Source of the DNA: Dehalococcoidia bacterium
GTDB taxonomy: Bacteria; Chloroflexota; Dehalococcoidia; UBA3495
Assembly (NCBI GenBank): GCA_002730485.1
Contig: PCAH01000013.1
Location: forward strand, 1-13,775
Direction: 5' to 3'
Length of the DNA stretch: 13,775 bases
Part shown: piece after piece, positions 7,959 through 13,430 of the stretch
How positions within the stretch are numbered: position 1 is the stretch's first letter
Layout of the letters: the number at the start of each line of letters is the position of its first letter
Translations under genes and position numbers: made by a program
Notes under the pieces: model-generated
Told to the model about the DNA's origin: nothing
Seen by the model: the letters and a program-made list of their open reading frames with translations, nothing else
Database searches by the model: none

Positions 7959-8002
7959 CAAAAAAAAACAAGTGTGACTTTCGATTTAATTCTTTTTTTT
8001 TG
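7959..8002. terminator. A9/T9 inverted repeat downstream of the beta-helix gene
   Basis: C-A9 at 7959-7968 and T9-G at 7993-8002 form a perfect 10-bp inverted repeat around a 24-base loop, starting 7 bases after the beta-helix stop codon. The geometry resembles the A9/T8 pair beyond the capsid gene. A 3'-end role is likely by position. The T9 arm also lies 29-37 bases before the ATG at 8030, so it could be promoter sequence instead. Confidence 0.4.
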
Positions 8003-8029
8003 TCTCTGGGAGTTACGGCGGGGGCAACA

Positions 8030-8512
8030 ATGCCGTTTCATCAACAGGATGCATCCATATCGGTGGGCGCCGCAATACGTGGCGCGGCAGTGCTACTGCT
8101 GCTACTGCTGCTACTGCTTCCGCCCCCGGTGGGGGCAACAAATTATGCATCCTGTCCGGCGGCGCTCTCTGGTTTTGTCAGCCGTTCTACAAAGTTAAAC
8201 ATCTTTATCGTGTCGAAAGCCGGCGCGGCGAGAGTCCCGGCACCGTTCCACACCACCGAGAACACCCCGCGGCTAGGTACACTAAAGGTCTCGACGCAGT
8301 CGCAGCTCTCTGTGTCCCAGATCTTGATCGTCTTGTCCATGGACCCCGAGGCCAGCAGCGTGCCGTTCCACGCCACCGACCTCACCTCCCAGCTATGCCC
8401 CTTCAAGGTCTTGACGCAGTCGCAGCTCCCTGTGTCCCAGATCTTGGACGTTTTCCTCCGGAGATCTCAAGGCTGCGAATTAGGTCTGCGGCTAGCATCG
8501 CGTTTATTCTAA
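8030..8512 (+). CDS. Questionable ORF with signal-peptide-like N-terminus, antisense to the WD40 remnant
   Basis: This is a 160-codon frame from ATG 8030. Residues 17-36 have a single Arg, then small residues, a Val-Leu9 core and PPPVGA, like a signal peptide or signal anchor that could be cut near residue 36. A T9 tract lies 29-37 bases upstream. From about residue 38 the frame runs exactly antisense to the WD40 fragment, so the rest has no independent homology I recognise and includes the same 120-base repeat read backwards. It may be a new gene built over a dead one, or an accident of composition. Confidence 0.25.
   Translation: MPFHQQDASISVGAAIRGAAVLLLLLLLLLPPPVGATNYASCPAALSGFVSRSTKLNIFIVSKAGAARVPAPFHTTENTPRLGTLKVSTQSQLSVSQILIVLSMDPEASSVPFHATDLTSQLCPFKVLTQSQLPVSQILDVFLRRSQGCELGLRLASRLF
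8093..8119 (+). repeat. 9-bp microsatellite (CTACTGCTK)x3
   Basis: There are three consecutive copies of CTACTGCTG/T. In the frame of the ORF at 8030 they encode the nine-leucine core of its signal-like segment. This may have expanded by slippage. Confidence 0.8.
8143..8466 (-). pseudogene. WD40-repeat fragment (no ATG start)
   Basis: The minus frame between stop codons reads IWDTGSCDCVKTLKGHSWEV, then VRSVAWNGTLLASGSMDKTI, then KIWDTESCDCVETFSVPS, then a degraded blade. These are textbook WD40 features: GH, SG-x-D-x-TIKIWD and 40-residue spacing. WD40 propellers usually need about seven blades; only about two remain. The frame is closed upstream by a TGA at 8467-8469 and contains no ATG before the WD core (only TTG), so it is most likely a remnant of a longer gene, probably acquired from a cellular genome. 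Only the frame itself is intact. Confidence 0.75.
8241..8446 (-). repeat. 120-bp imperfect tandem repeat (one WD40 blade)
   Basis: Segments 8285-8326 and 8405-8446 are nearly identical at an offset of exactly 120 bases, as are the CCGTTCCA-containing stretches starting at 8241 and 8361. The period is 40 codons, one WD40 blade. The close DNA identity suggests recent blade duplication before or during decay. Confidence 0.8.
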
Positions 8513-8570
8513 CAATAACAAAATACGCAGCATCGTTTGCTAGAATAGCATGTTCCTTGCGGTAGCAAAA

Positions 8571-8918
8571 TCATTCGACAAATGCGCCGTCATCTTCTGT
8601 GTGCCTGCTACCGGCCCTGCCCGTCCTATCCAAGGCATCGGCCGGTGCTACGACGACTTCAGCGGTTCCGCCCAACATGTCGAAAACGTCGTCGTACGAC
8701 GTGAGCATGAAGTAGAGGTACACGGCGATGACGGCGCCGACGGCGTGGTTGCCGTTGGCGGCGTAGGCCGCGCCGAAGAGGGTCATGCCCCGCAACCACT
8801 TGTTCTTGAAAAGGCGCATGAACTGATCCTGCGTGAGGTTGCCTAGCTGTGCATCCAGCACCGTCAAGGCGCAGACGCCGACCGAAACCGTCAACAGGCT
8901 TTTTAAGATCCAGAGCAT
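8571..8918 (-). CDS. Small membrane protein, giant-virus type
   Basis: This is a 115-residue protein with a hydrophobic N-terminal segment (about 3-21, starting ILKSLLTVSVGVCALTVL) and a second hydrophobic region (about 46-72) containing TLFGAAYAANGNHAVGAVIA. The pattern of a charged FKNKWLRG stretch leading into an AAY-x-A-x-x-N membrane hairpin resembles short membrane proteins common in giant virus genomes, judged from general memory of the pattern. The tail from about 85 is hydrophilic. The ATG at 8918 is chosen; an upstream TTG at 8942 is less likely. The next gene upstream on the same strand ends at 8964. A virion or internal membrane location is inferred. Confidence 0.7.
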   Translation of the reverse strand: MLWILKSLLTVSVGVCALTVLDAQLGNLTQDQFMRLFKNKWLRGMTLFGAAYAANGNHAVGAVIAVYLYFMLTSYDDVFDMLGGTAEVVVAPADALDRTGRAGSRHTEDDGAFVE

Positions 8919-8963
8919 CTTGCTTTTACCTGCACGCCACAAAATTACAGTTCACCTCTCCGA

Positions 8964-9767
8964 TCATTCGATCGCTGTCACGACCACTTTCACACCGGCT
9001 TCTTTTCGCTGCAATTCGCCCGCGATGCGCTTCGCGACATCCGAGATCGTTGTCGCACCCGCACAGGCGGCCCCCAGAATATCCAATACCTGTGCCTTGG
9101 TGTTGATGGTCGGAAGCTTATTGGTTTTTTTCAGCTGGAGGAGGACGCGCCGGTGCGTGCCGTCGTTGTTGCGGATTCGAAGCTCCTGCCTGTTTTCCTC
9201 CTTGTTAGTGAGGAATTCCACGACACGTCTTTCGCAAGCGGTGTCGGTTGCGGTTTCTACAAGTTTCTTCTTCTTTTCCCGACGGAGTTCCATGGCGGCC
9301 TTTTCGACAGCGTCGAGTTCCGTCGCTAGGGCTTCTAGATGCTGCCCCCCGGCGAGCGGCTGGGTGGGAGCCCGTGCTATGCGCCGGATAACCATGCTCG
9401 AAGATTTGTGCTGCGACCGTATTTTCTCGAGTTCGCCCAGTACAAACTCATCTAGCGACGCAGCGTACCCGAGAGCACCCACTGGGAGGGCTTCGAGGTG
9501 CTCCGTGAGCTTCGTTAGTACACTGCGCCCGTATACTGCTGGTGCCTCTTTGTGTGTAACTGAGACGTATTGAGGTTTGCTATTTGTGCAAGTATGTGCA
9601 AACGATCGACCTTCCGGTATGGACTCCTTTATCTGCTCCTCAATCTCTCTCTTCCTCTTGCTCAGCGCCCGAAGGCGCGGATCGAAGCGTTCTCCTATGC
9701 TAGCCCGGGCACCATGGTTGGTGCACAGCGTACGAATAGAACCTGATGTCTCCGAGGAAACCTGCAT
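8964..9767 (-). CDS. Basic coiled-coil protein of unknown function
   Basis: This is a 267-residue hydrophilic protein. Two stretches look alike: residues 27-94 (SKRKREIEEQIKE, then a KPQYVSVTHKE strand-like piece, then LTKLTEHLEAL) and 145-233 (LRREKKKKLVE, then ELRIRNNDGTHRRVLLQLKK, then KLPTINTKAQVLDIL). Each is a Lys/Arg-rich helix, a short beta-like segment and a Thr-led helix. Similar small helical modules are familiar from giant virus genomes, but I cannot name the family. The ATG at 9767 is used; a TTG extension to 9785 is possible. It sits 57 bases after the methyltransferase stop behind a pyrimidine-rich leader, suggesting its own promoter. There is no signal peptide or membrane segment. 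Confidence 0.75.
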   Translation of the reverse strand: MQVSSETSGSIRTLCTNHGARASIGERFDPRLRALSKRKREIEEQIKESIPEGRSFAHTCTNSKPQYVSVTHKEAPAVYGRSVLTKLTEHLEALPVGALGYAASLDEFVLGELEKIRSQHKSSSMVIRRIARAPTQPLAGGQHLEALATELDAVEKAAMELRREKKKKLVETATDTACERRVVEFLTNKEENRQELRIRNNDGTHRRVLLQLKKTNKLPTINTKAQVLDILGAACAGATTISDVAKRIAGELQRKEAGVKVVVTAIE

Positions 9768-9824
9768 AGTTTTAGACCCGGACAAGCTTTTAACGAAATA
9801 GAAAAAGAAGAAAGTAACGCATTA

Positions 9825-10421
9825 CTAGCGAATCGAATTTTGCGTTATCGCGCCGAGATCGGTACTGACAAAGGCAGTGTACTGGGCTCCGCTGCCGCGC
9901 TGGTAAACCTTGGAAAACACGGCCGTCCAGCCATCCCGAGAGATATTTTGCGCCCAATCCACGAAGCATAACCACCGCACGTCGCCCTGTTTACATAGCC
10001 TAATTATGTGCCGCTTGGTCTTCGCGGCCATTCCCGCCGCAAAAACAAACACGCCGTCGGATCCGGGAAGCGCAGTGCATTCTTCGATGTCGCCATGATA
10101 GCACCTCGTGAAAGGTGGGGTTTCCGTAGAAGACGTTAGTCTATTCATTGTCGTATTGAAGCTTCGTACGCATTGCAGCGAAATGTCCACGCCGGTGAGG
10201 ATCGGAATACAACATTGTCCGTCCGTTGTCCAGCCCGCGAGTGCACAGAGCGCAAGGCCGCTTCCTGACCCGACATCCGTAAGGTGAGTCAAGGGCACCG
10301 ACGGCATCGTTCCACGAATAGTCGCGAGGCACCCTATGCGCAGCGAGCCACTCACCCTGTCGGTCGGTGGCTCGGTAGCAAGGAATCCGCGCCCCGAAGT
10401 AAGAGAGCTTTCTGCAAGCAT
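9825..10421 (-). CDS. Class I SAM-dependent methyltransferase-like protein
   Basis: This 198-residue protein has a Rossmann methyltransferase core: motif I DVGSGSGL (49-56) for SAM binding, an acidic post-I strand GVDIS (77-81) whose Asp would contact the ribose, an acidic GDIEE at 110-114, and a hydrophobic strand GVFVFAAGM (123-131) in the motif IV position, followed by KTKRHIIRLCKQGDVRWLCFVDW. The layout is loosely like DOT1-type lysine methyltransferases, but the catalytic motif is not diagnostic, so the substrate is unknown. ATG 10421 has a CCACC context and is preferred; a GTG at 10505 would overlap the upstream gene. It follows the CxxC protein gene by 43 bases on the same strand. Confidence 0.7.
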   Translation of the reverse strand: MLAESSLTSGRGFLATEPPTDRVSGSLRIGCLATIRGTMPSVPLTHLTDVGSGSGLALCALAGWTTDGQCCIPILTGVDISLQCVRSFNTTMNRLTSSTETPPFTRCYHGDIEECTALPGSDGVFVFAAGMAAKTKRHIIRLCKQGDVRWLCFVDWAQNISRDGWTAVFSKVYQRGSGAQYTAFVSTDLGAITQNSIR

Positions 10422-10448
10422 GGTGGAGTCCTTGTGAGTGTATGACAC

Positions 10449-10469
10449 TGTAGAAAACTGTTCTCTACA
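10449..10469 (-). terminator. Hairpin at the end of the CxxC protein gene
   Basis: TGTAGA and TCTACA form a 6-bp stem with a 9-base loop that may allow two more pairs. It overlaps the TAG stop codon at 10465-10467. In position it resembles the 3' transcript-end hairpins known in some giant viruses. The role is inferred. Confidence 0.35.
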
Positions 10470-10878
10470 TTGGGGAGGAGCTAAGTCCGGAGGTGCACGC
10501 CGCACACAGGGTCACCCATGGATTTTGCCCGAGGCTCGGGAACCACACCGCGCTCCCTTCGATCTGCGAGTCACCGTCCTTACGATGGTCGGAATTTCCT
10601 ACATAGCTTCCGTGTGTCGTAGTGATTGCCGTGCTGGAAATTTCTCGTCCGCATTCGTTGCATCGGTGGTAGAGGCTCGGGTGCCGGAATACATGCACGT
10701 GCGACGCCTGCAGATTCTTGGTGTTTTCGATTGGTATGGGGCACGACGGAGTAATGCGGCTGGCAGTATCGTCCACTCCCTTTAATTGATCCGGCACGAC
10801 AAGCGTCCTCGCGACACTTTTTTCGATCAGGCTTGCCCGGCGGAGATGTGCGCGGTGCTCGAGGACGTGGTCGGACAT
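10465..10878 (-). CDS. CxxC/CxxC putative zinc-binding protein
   Basis: This is a 137-residue protein with CNEC at 73-76 and CAAC at 125-128, a possible treble-clef or zinc-ribbon site with a long insert between the knuckles. The N-terminal third is basic and helical. No family is recognised; roles in transcription or nucleic-acid binding would suit the motif but are speculation. The ATG at 10878 is preferred over an upstream extension because it follows an AT-rich leader, with a T9 tract 20-28 bases before it, and because the gene on the other strand begins only 27 bases away. Confidence 0.65.
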   Translation of the reverse strand: MSDHVLEHRAHLRRASLIEKSVARTLVVPDQLKGVDDTASRITPSCPIPIENTKNLQASHVHVFRHPSLYHRCNECGREISSTAITTTHGSYVGNSDHRKDGDSQIEGSAVWFPSLGQNPWVTLCAACTSGLSSSPM

Positions 10879-10905
10879 AATTTTTGATTTGTAGAATAAA
10901 AAAAA
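10879..10905. promoter_or_regulatory. 27-bp bidirectional promoter gap
   Basis: This very short AT-rich gap (AATTTTTGATTTGTAGAATA then an A run) lies between two divergent start codons at 10878 and 10906. It must carry the start signals of both genes, or the promoters overlap the coding regions. The A run ends directly at the plus-strand ATG. Confidence 0.6.
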
Positions 10906-11406
10906 ATGAACGATTCGGTGTTCGCGCCGGCTCTGGACTGGTATTTTCACAAACTTGTGCTGACTCTTCCGCAGGGACAGCGAGCGAGGCAAGTCCTTAC
11001 CGGTGTAAAACAATGGCCTCGGGAGAAGATACAGAAGGAGGCAGATCGCGTCCTCGCCCACGTCGGGTTCTCAAGGGATTTCGCGAACCGTGTCCTTGCC
11101 GATGAGGTGCCCACGAGGCACGTGACGTGGCCCGGCTTCTTTGAGGAGTGGGTGCGAGTGATTTCGGACTACGGCTTCGCCGCGGAGCGACTGGTCGGAG
11201 CACCGCTTACCGACACCCGCGTGGTCGCGTCGATGGTTCTCCGTGCCGCAAAGGCACGCTACCAGAGAACAAGCGACAGCTATGATGCCCACACTGAAGA
11301 GAGTGAAGGAGTACAGCTTCCCCCCATCCCCCCCGTGCCTCCGGTGCCTCCGGTAAACGCCGGGTCGCGGGACGATGGGTCGGTGTCTGCGTTCGATGCC
11401 TTCTGA
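10906..11406 (+). CDS. Uncharacterised protein with polyproline tail
   Basis: This is a 166-residue protein I do not recognise. Residues 1-120 look helical and globular, with aromatic-rich stretches such as LDWYFHKLVLTLPQGQRARQ and TWPGFFEEWVRVISDYGF. A low-complexity linker follows: acidic at 125-135, then PPIPPVPPVPPV (139-150), a polyproline II-type stretch that could bind SH3, WW or profilin-like domains. It ends SVSAFDAF. The proline run is encoded by a short tandem 9-base repeat (GTGCCTCCG). The ATG at 10906 directly follows an A-rich promoter. Confidence 0.7.
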   Translation: MNDSVFAPALDWYFHKLVLTLPQGQRARQVLTGVKQWPREKIQKEADRVLAHVGFSRDFANRVLADEVPTRHVTWPGFFEEWVRVISDYGFAAERLVGAPLTDTRVVASMVLRAAKARYQRTSDSYDAHTEESEGVQLPPIPPVPPVPPVNAGSRDDGSVSAFDAF

Positions 11407-11444
11407 TTCGGACAGAAAAAGCTTTGGTTCGCATAAAGCCACGG

Positions 11445-11675
11445 ATGCCGCTTTCTTCGTCCGCGGAGCAAACCATGCAGAGCATGTTCACTGAATACCT
11501 ACAGACGGCTGCGGAGATAAAAACCCACGCAAAGACCGCGGCTGATAAAAGGAAAATACTTAAATCTTTACAGGTAGACATGCTGAACATCATGAATGAT
11601 GCGGGCGTGGATAGCTACCAGACGACACAAGGGAAAATCACAATCGAGGGGACATGCAAAATTCATACGCAGTAA
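11445..11675 (+). CDS. Small coiled-coil protein
   Basis: This is a 76-residue protein: a Lys-rich helix (about 8-55, with ADKRKILKSLQVDMLNIMND) followed by GVDSYQTTQGKITIEG, a short strand-like end. The helix-then-Gly-strand design resembles the modules of the coiled-coil protein at 8964-9767 and small giant-virus proteins in general. No enzymatic motif is seen. ATG 11445 is used; a TTG at 11424 is less likely. It sits 38 bases after the previous stop and 22 bases before the metallopeptidase start, so the three plus-strand genes are tightly packed. Confidence 0.6.
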   Translation: MPLSSSAEQTMQSMFTEYLQTAAEIKTHAKTAADKRKILKSLQVDMLNIMNDAGVDSYQTTQGKITIEGTCKIHTQ

Positions 11676-11697
11676 TAAACTATCTACAAAACAGAAC

Positions 11698-12585
11698 ATG
11701 GCCGCGGTGTCGTACCATCTCTCCGACCGCTTCCGCCCGGAAGAAGCTCGCTTCGTCCACAGTACGCTGAACGACAAGCGTGGCTGGATGGGCGTGGCGC
11801 CCCACATCAGCGCATTCGAACGGGCCGAACATGGACAACCTGTTCTTTTCACGATGGACATCATCAGCAACAAAGAGATCGTAAACAAGTTCCCCGGTGC
11901 AGGGATGGACGGATTTTCCGTCACGGACAGGGGCACCCGCCCGATTGAGGTAACGATAAACCGTTCCAACTGGGATCACCCCCCTGCGGATTTCCAAGGG
12001 ACCGACGAGATGTACAGACAGTACGTGCTTCTCCACGAGGTCGGACATGTTCTGGGCCTAAATCACGTCGCGTGGCGGCCGGGGGTATCCTGCCCCACTA
12101 TGATGCAGCAGACTCGGGGGACGAAGGGTAAGTGCGGCGCGTCGCCGTGGCCGGTGGACAGTGCGTGGGAACTCAAAAAATCTGGCCATGAAAGAAACGC
12201 GATGTTGCCGACGATCAGTGGTGGAGCAAAGAAACGGAAGCTGAAGCGAAAGAATAAGACGCGCAAGCATGTTAGTTTTGCCGCTGATGGTACAGGTGTC
12301 CGGAGCGCCGCAGCACGCGCTGTTGCTGCCATGGATGATGTAGCCACACCGCTCACGATGCTGCGTATGGTGACGGAGTGCGAGAACATCATGTGCGGAC
12401 ATTCGATCGCTACCCAGCAAGACCTTAGAGAATGGAACCAACATAACGTCCAAAGCGATCAGTACTCTCGCATACAGCAATGTGGTGAGCAATCCAACTA
12501 CTGTCCGAGCCCGCTCCTCGCCAAGGAGAACCAGATCGTTCGCTCCTTTTACAGAACCAACGATTTAGGTAGCGAAACACAGTGA
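11698..12585 (+). CDS. DUF3152-type zinc metallopeptidase (metzincin-like)
   Basis: This is a 295-residue protein. Residues 113-123, HEVGHVLGLNH, match HExxHxxGxxH: three His ligands for zinc and the catalytic Glu. A Met-turn-like PTMMQQ (134-139) and a CPTMMQQTRGTKGKCGASPWP-type segment (132-152) with two Cys follow. This closely resembles the DUF3152 family known mainly from actinobacteria, including the preceding RGWMGV and the trailing SPWP, from memory of the family. There is no signal peptide, unlike the secreted bacterial proteins. Residues 178-191 are strongly basic and may be a nuclear-localisation or nucleic-acid-binding stretch, then KHVSF (190-194). The last 100 residues are unfamiliar and contain several Cys. 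The ATG at 11698 starts just before the conserved domain; longer upstream starts overlap the preceding gene. Substrate is unknown. Confidence 0.8.
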   Translation: MAAVSYHLSDRFRPEEARFVHSTLNDKRGWMGVAPHISAFERAEHGQPVLFTMDIISNKEIVNKFPGAGMDGFSVTDRGTRPIEVTINRSNWDHPPADFQGTDEMYRQYVLLHEVGHVLGLNHVAWRPGVSCPTMMQQTRGTKGKCGASPWPVDSAWELKKSGHERNAMLPTISGGAKKRKLKRKNKTRKHVSFAADGTGVRSAAARAVAAMDDVATPLTMLRMVTECENIMCGHSIATQQDLREWNQHNVQSDQYSRIQQCGEQSNYCPSPLLAKENQIVRSFYRTNDLGSETQ

Positions 12586-12630
12586 GAGGCCGCGAATTTC
12601 CGATAACCATTTTTGTTCTGTTGCCGTCTG

Positions 12631-13227
12631 ATGTCCTTTGCCTCCAAGGCACACAGAGTTTTCAACGACGTTCACAGGGGCGCGCTGGGCCACGGTGCTA
12701 TTCGGGGGCTTCTGCGACGGTGCCGCACCATACAGGATGTGAAAGATGTGTGCAGCGTGTTGGTACACAAAGCTGCAAAGAAAGATTGTCTCCACATCGT
12801 GGAGACGATCCTCCAAGATTTACCCGACGAGCAAACCGCCACGCAGCCGAGCAGGGCTTGCATAGCCAATATCCCACGTGGCAGCAAAGATTACACACCG
12901 CTCTGCCAAGCGCTGTATCGAGGCAATATTAAAATGGCAAAGGCTCTCATCGCCGCGGGGGCGGATATCTTTTTTGTCAATACCGACGGCGAACGACTCG
13001 ACGACGTCATCGCGCAGGGTAAAATAGACTTTTCGGAAAAGGACCGCAGCAATCACGTGTTCATCGCGGAGAAATACCGCCAGTGTCGCCTATTTCTTGA
13101 GCAGAGAGAGCGCTGGATGAAAGAGACAGAAAAAAGAGACACGACCGTGCACCCGTACTGGCCCCGTTCAGCCCACAAGGCCGGCACTAAAATCCAACGG
13201 TGGTATAGAAAAAACAAACAACAATAA
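12631..13227 (+). CDS. Ankyrin-repeat protein with IQ-like C-terminus
   Basis: This is a 198-residue protein. One clear ankyrin repeat lies at residues 87-130 (DYTPLCQALYRGNIKMAKAL, then IAAGAD), with a degenerate helical repeat before it (about 45-65). After a charged helix (140-170) it ends GTKIQRWYRKNKQQ, an incomplete IQ-type motif (I-Q-x3-R-K) that could bind calmodulin-like proteins. Ankyrin proteins are common in NCLDVs as host-interaction factors. The ATG at 12631 is used; a TTG at 12613 is an alternative. Its stop codon overlaps the next start by one base, which suggests co-transcription. Confidence 0.75.
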   Translation: MSFASKAHRVFNDVHRGALGHGAIRGLLRRCRTIQDVKDVCSVLVHKAAKKDCLHIVETILQDLPDEQTATQPSRACIANIPRGSKDYTPLCQALYRGNIKMAKALIAAGADIFFVNTDGERLDDVIAQGKIDFSEKDRSNHVFIAEKYRQCRLFLEQRERWMKETEKRDTTVHPYWPRSAHKAGTKIQRWYRKNKQQ

Positions 13228-13430
13228 TGAACGGAAAGACCGAGAGTCTGATGAAGGCGGCGCTTTTCGCTTTCAGTCTTTATTTCCAGATAGAGTTTAT
13301 CTACGAAAGTCCTGTCGTGGGGTATCAGGGCGTGGTCATTTTCTTCGTCGCGGGGCTGATTTCCTGTTTGGCTTTCTCAGTCCGCAGGCATGTAGGCATG
13401 CGAAGCTTTCTCCTGTCTGGTGCGCACTAG
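13227..13430 (+). CDS. Small two-helix membrane protein
   Basis: This is a 67-residue protein with hydrophobic segments at about 10-27 (AALFAFSLYFQIEFIY) and 34-52 (QGVVIFFVAGLISCLAFSV) separated by a short polar loop, and a basic tail. It is predicted to be an integral membrane hairpin; no family is recognised. The ATG overlaps the ankyrin gene's stop in TAATG. Its TAG stop overlaps the TAG of the opposing helicase gene in a shared CTAG. Confidence 0.6.
   Translation: MNGKTESLMKAALFAFSLYFQIEFIYESPVVGYQGVVIFFVAGLISCLAFSVRRHVGMRSFLLSGAH

Noticed and set aside
8550..8846. 98-codon plus frame opposite the small membrane protein
   Set aside because: The minus frame has a coherent membrane-protein pattern; the plus frame is Val/Gly/Asp-rich shadow sequence.
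8833..9573. 246-codon plus frame opposite the coiled-coil gene
   Set aside because: It is Ser/Arg-rich antisense sequence of a Lys/Glu-rich coil and has no domain.
10438..10785. 115-codon plus frame opposite the CxxC gene
   Set aside because: The minus frame has the CxxC pairs and a proper promoter-adjacent ATG; the plus frame has no motif.
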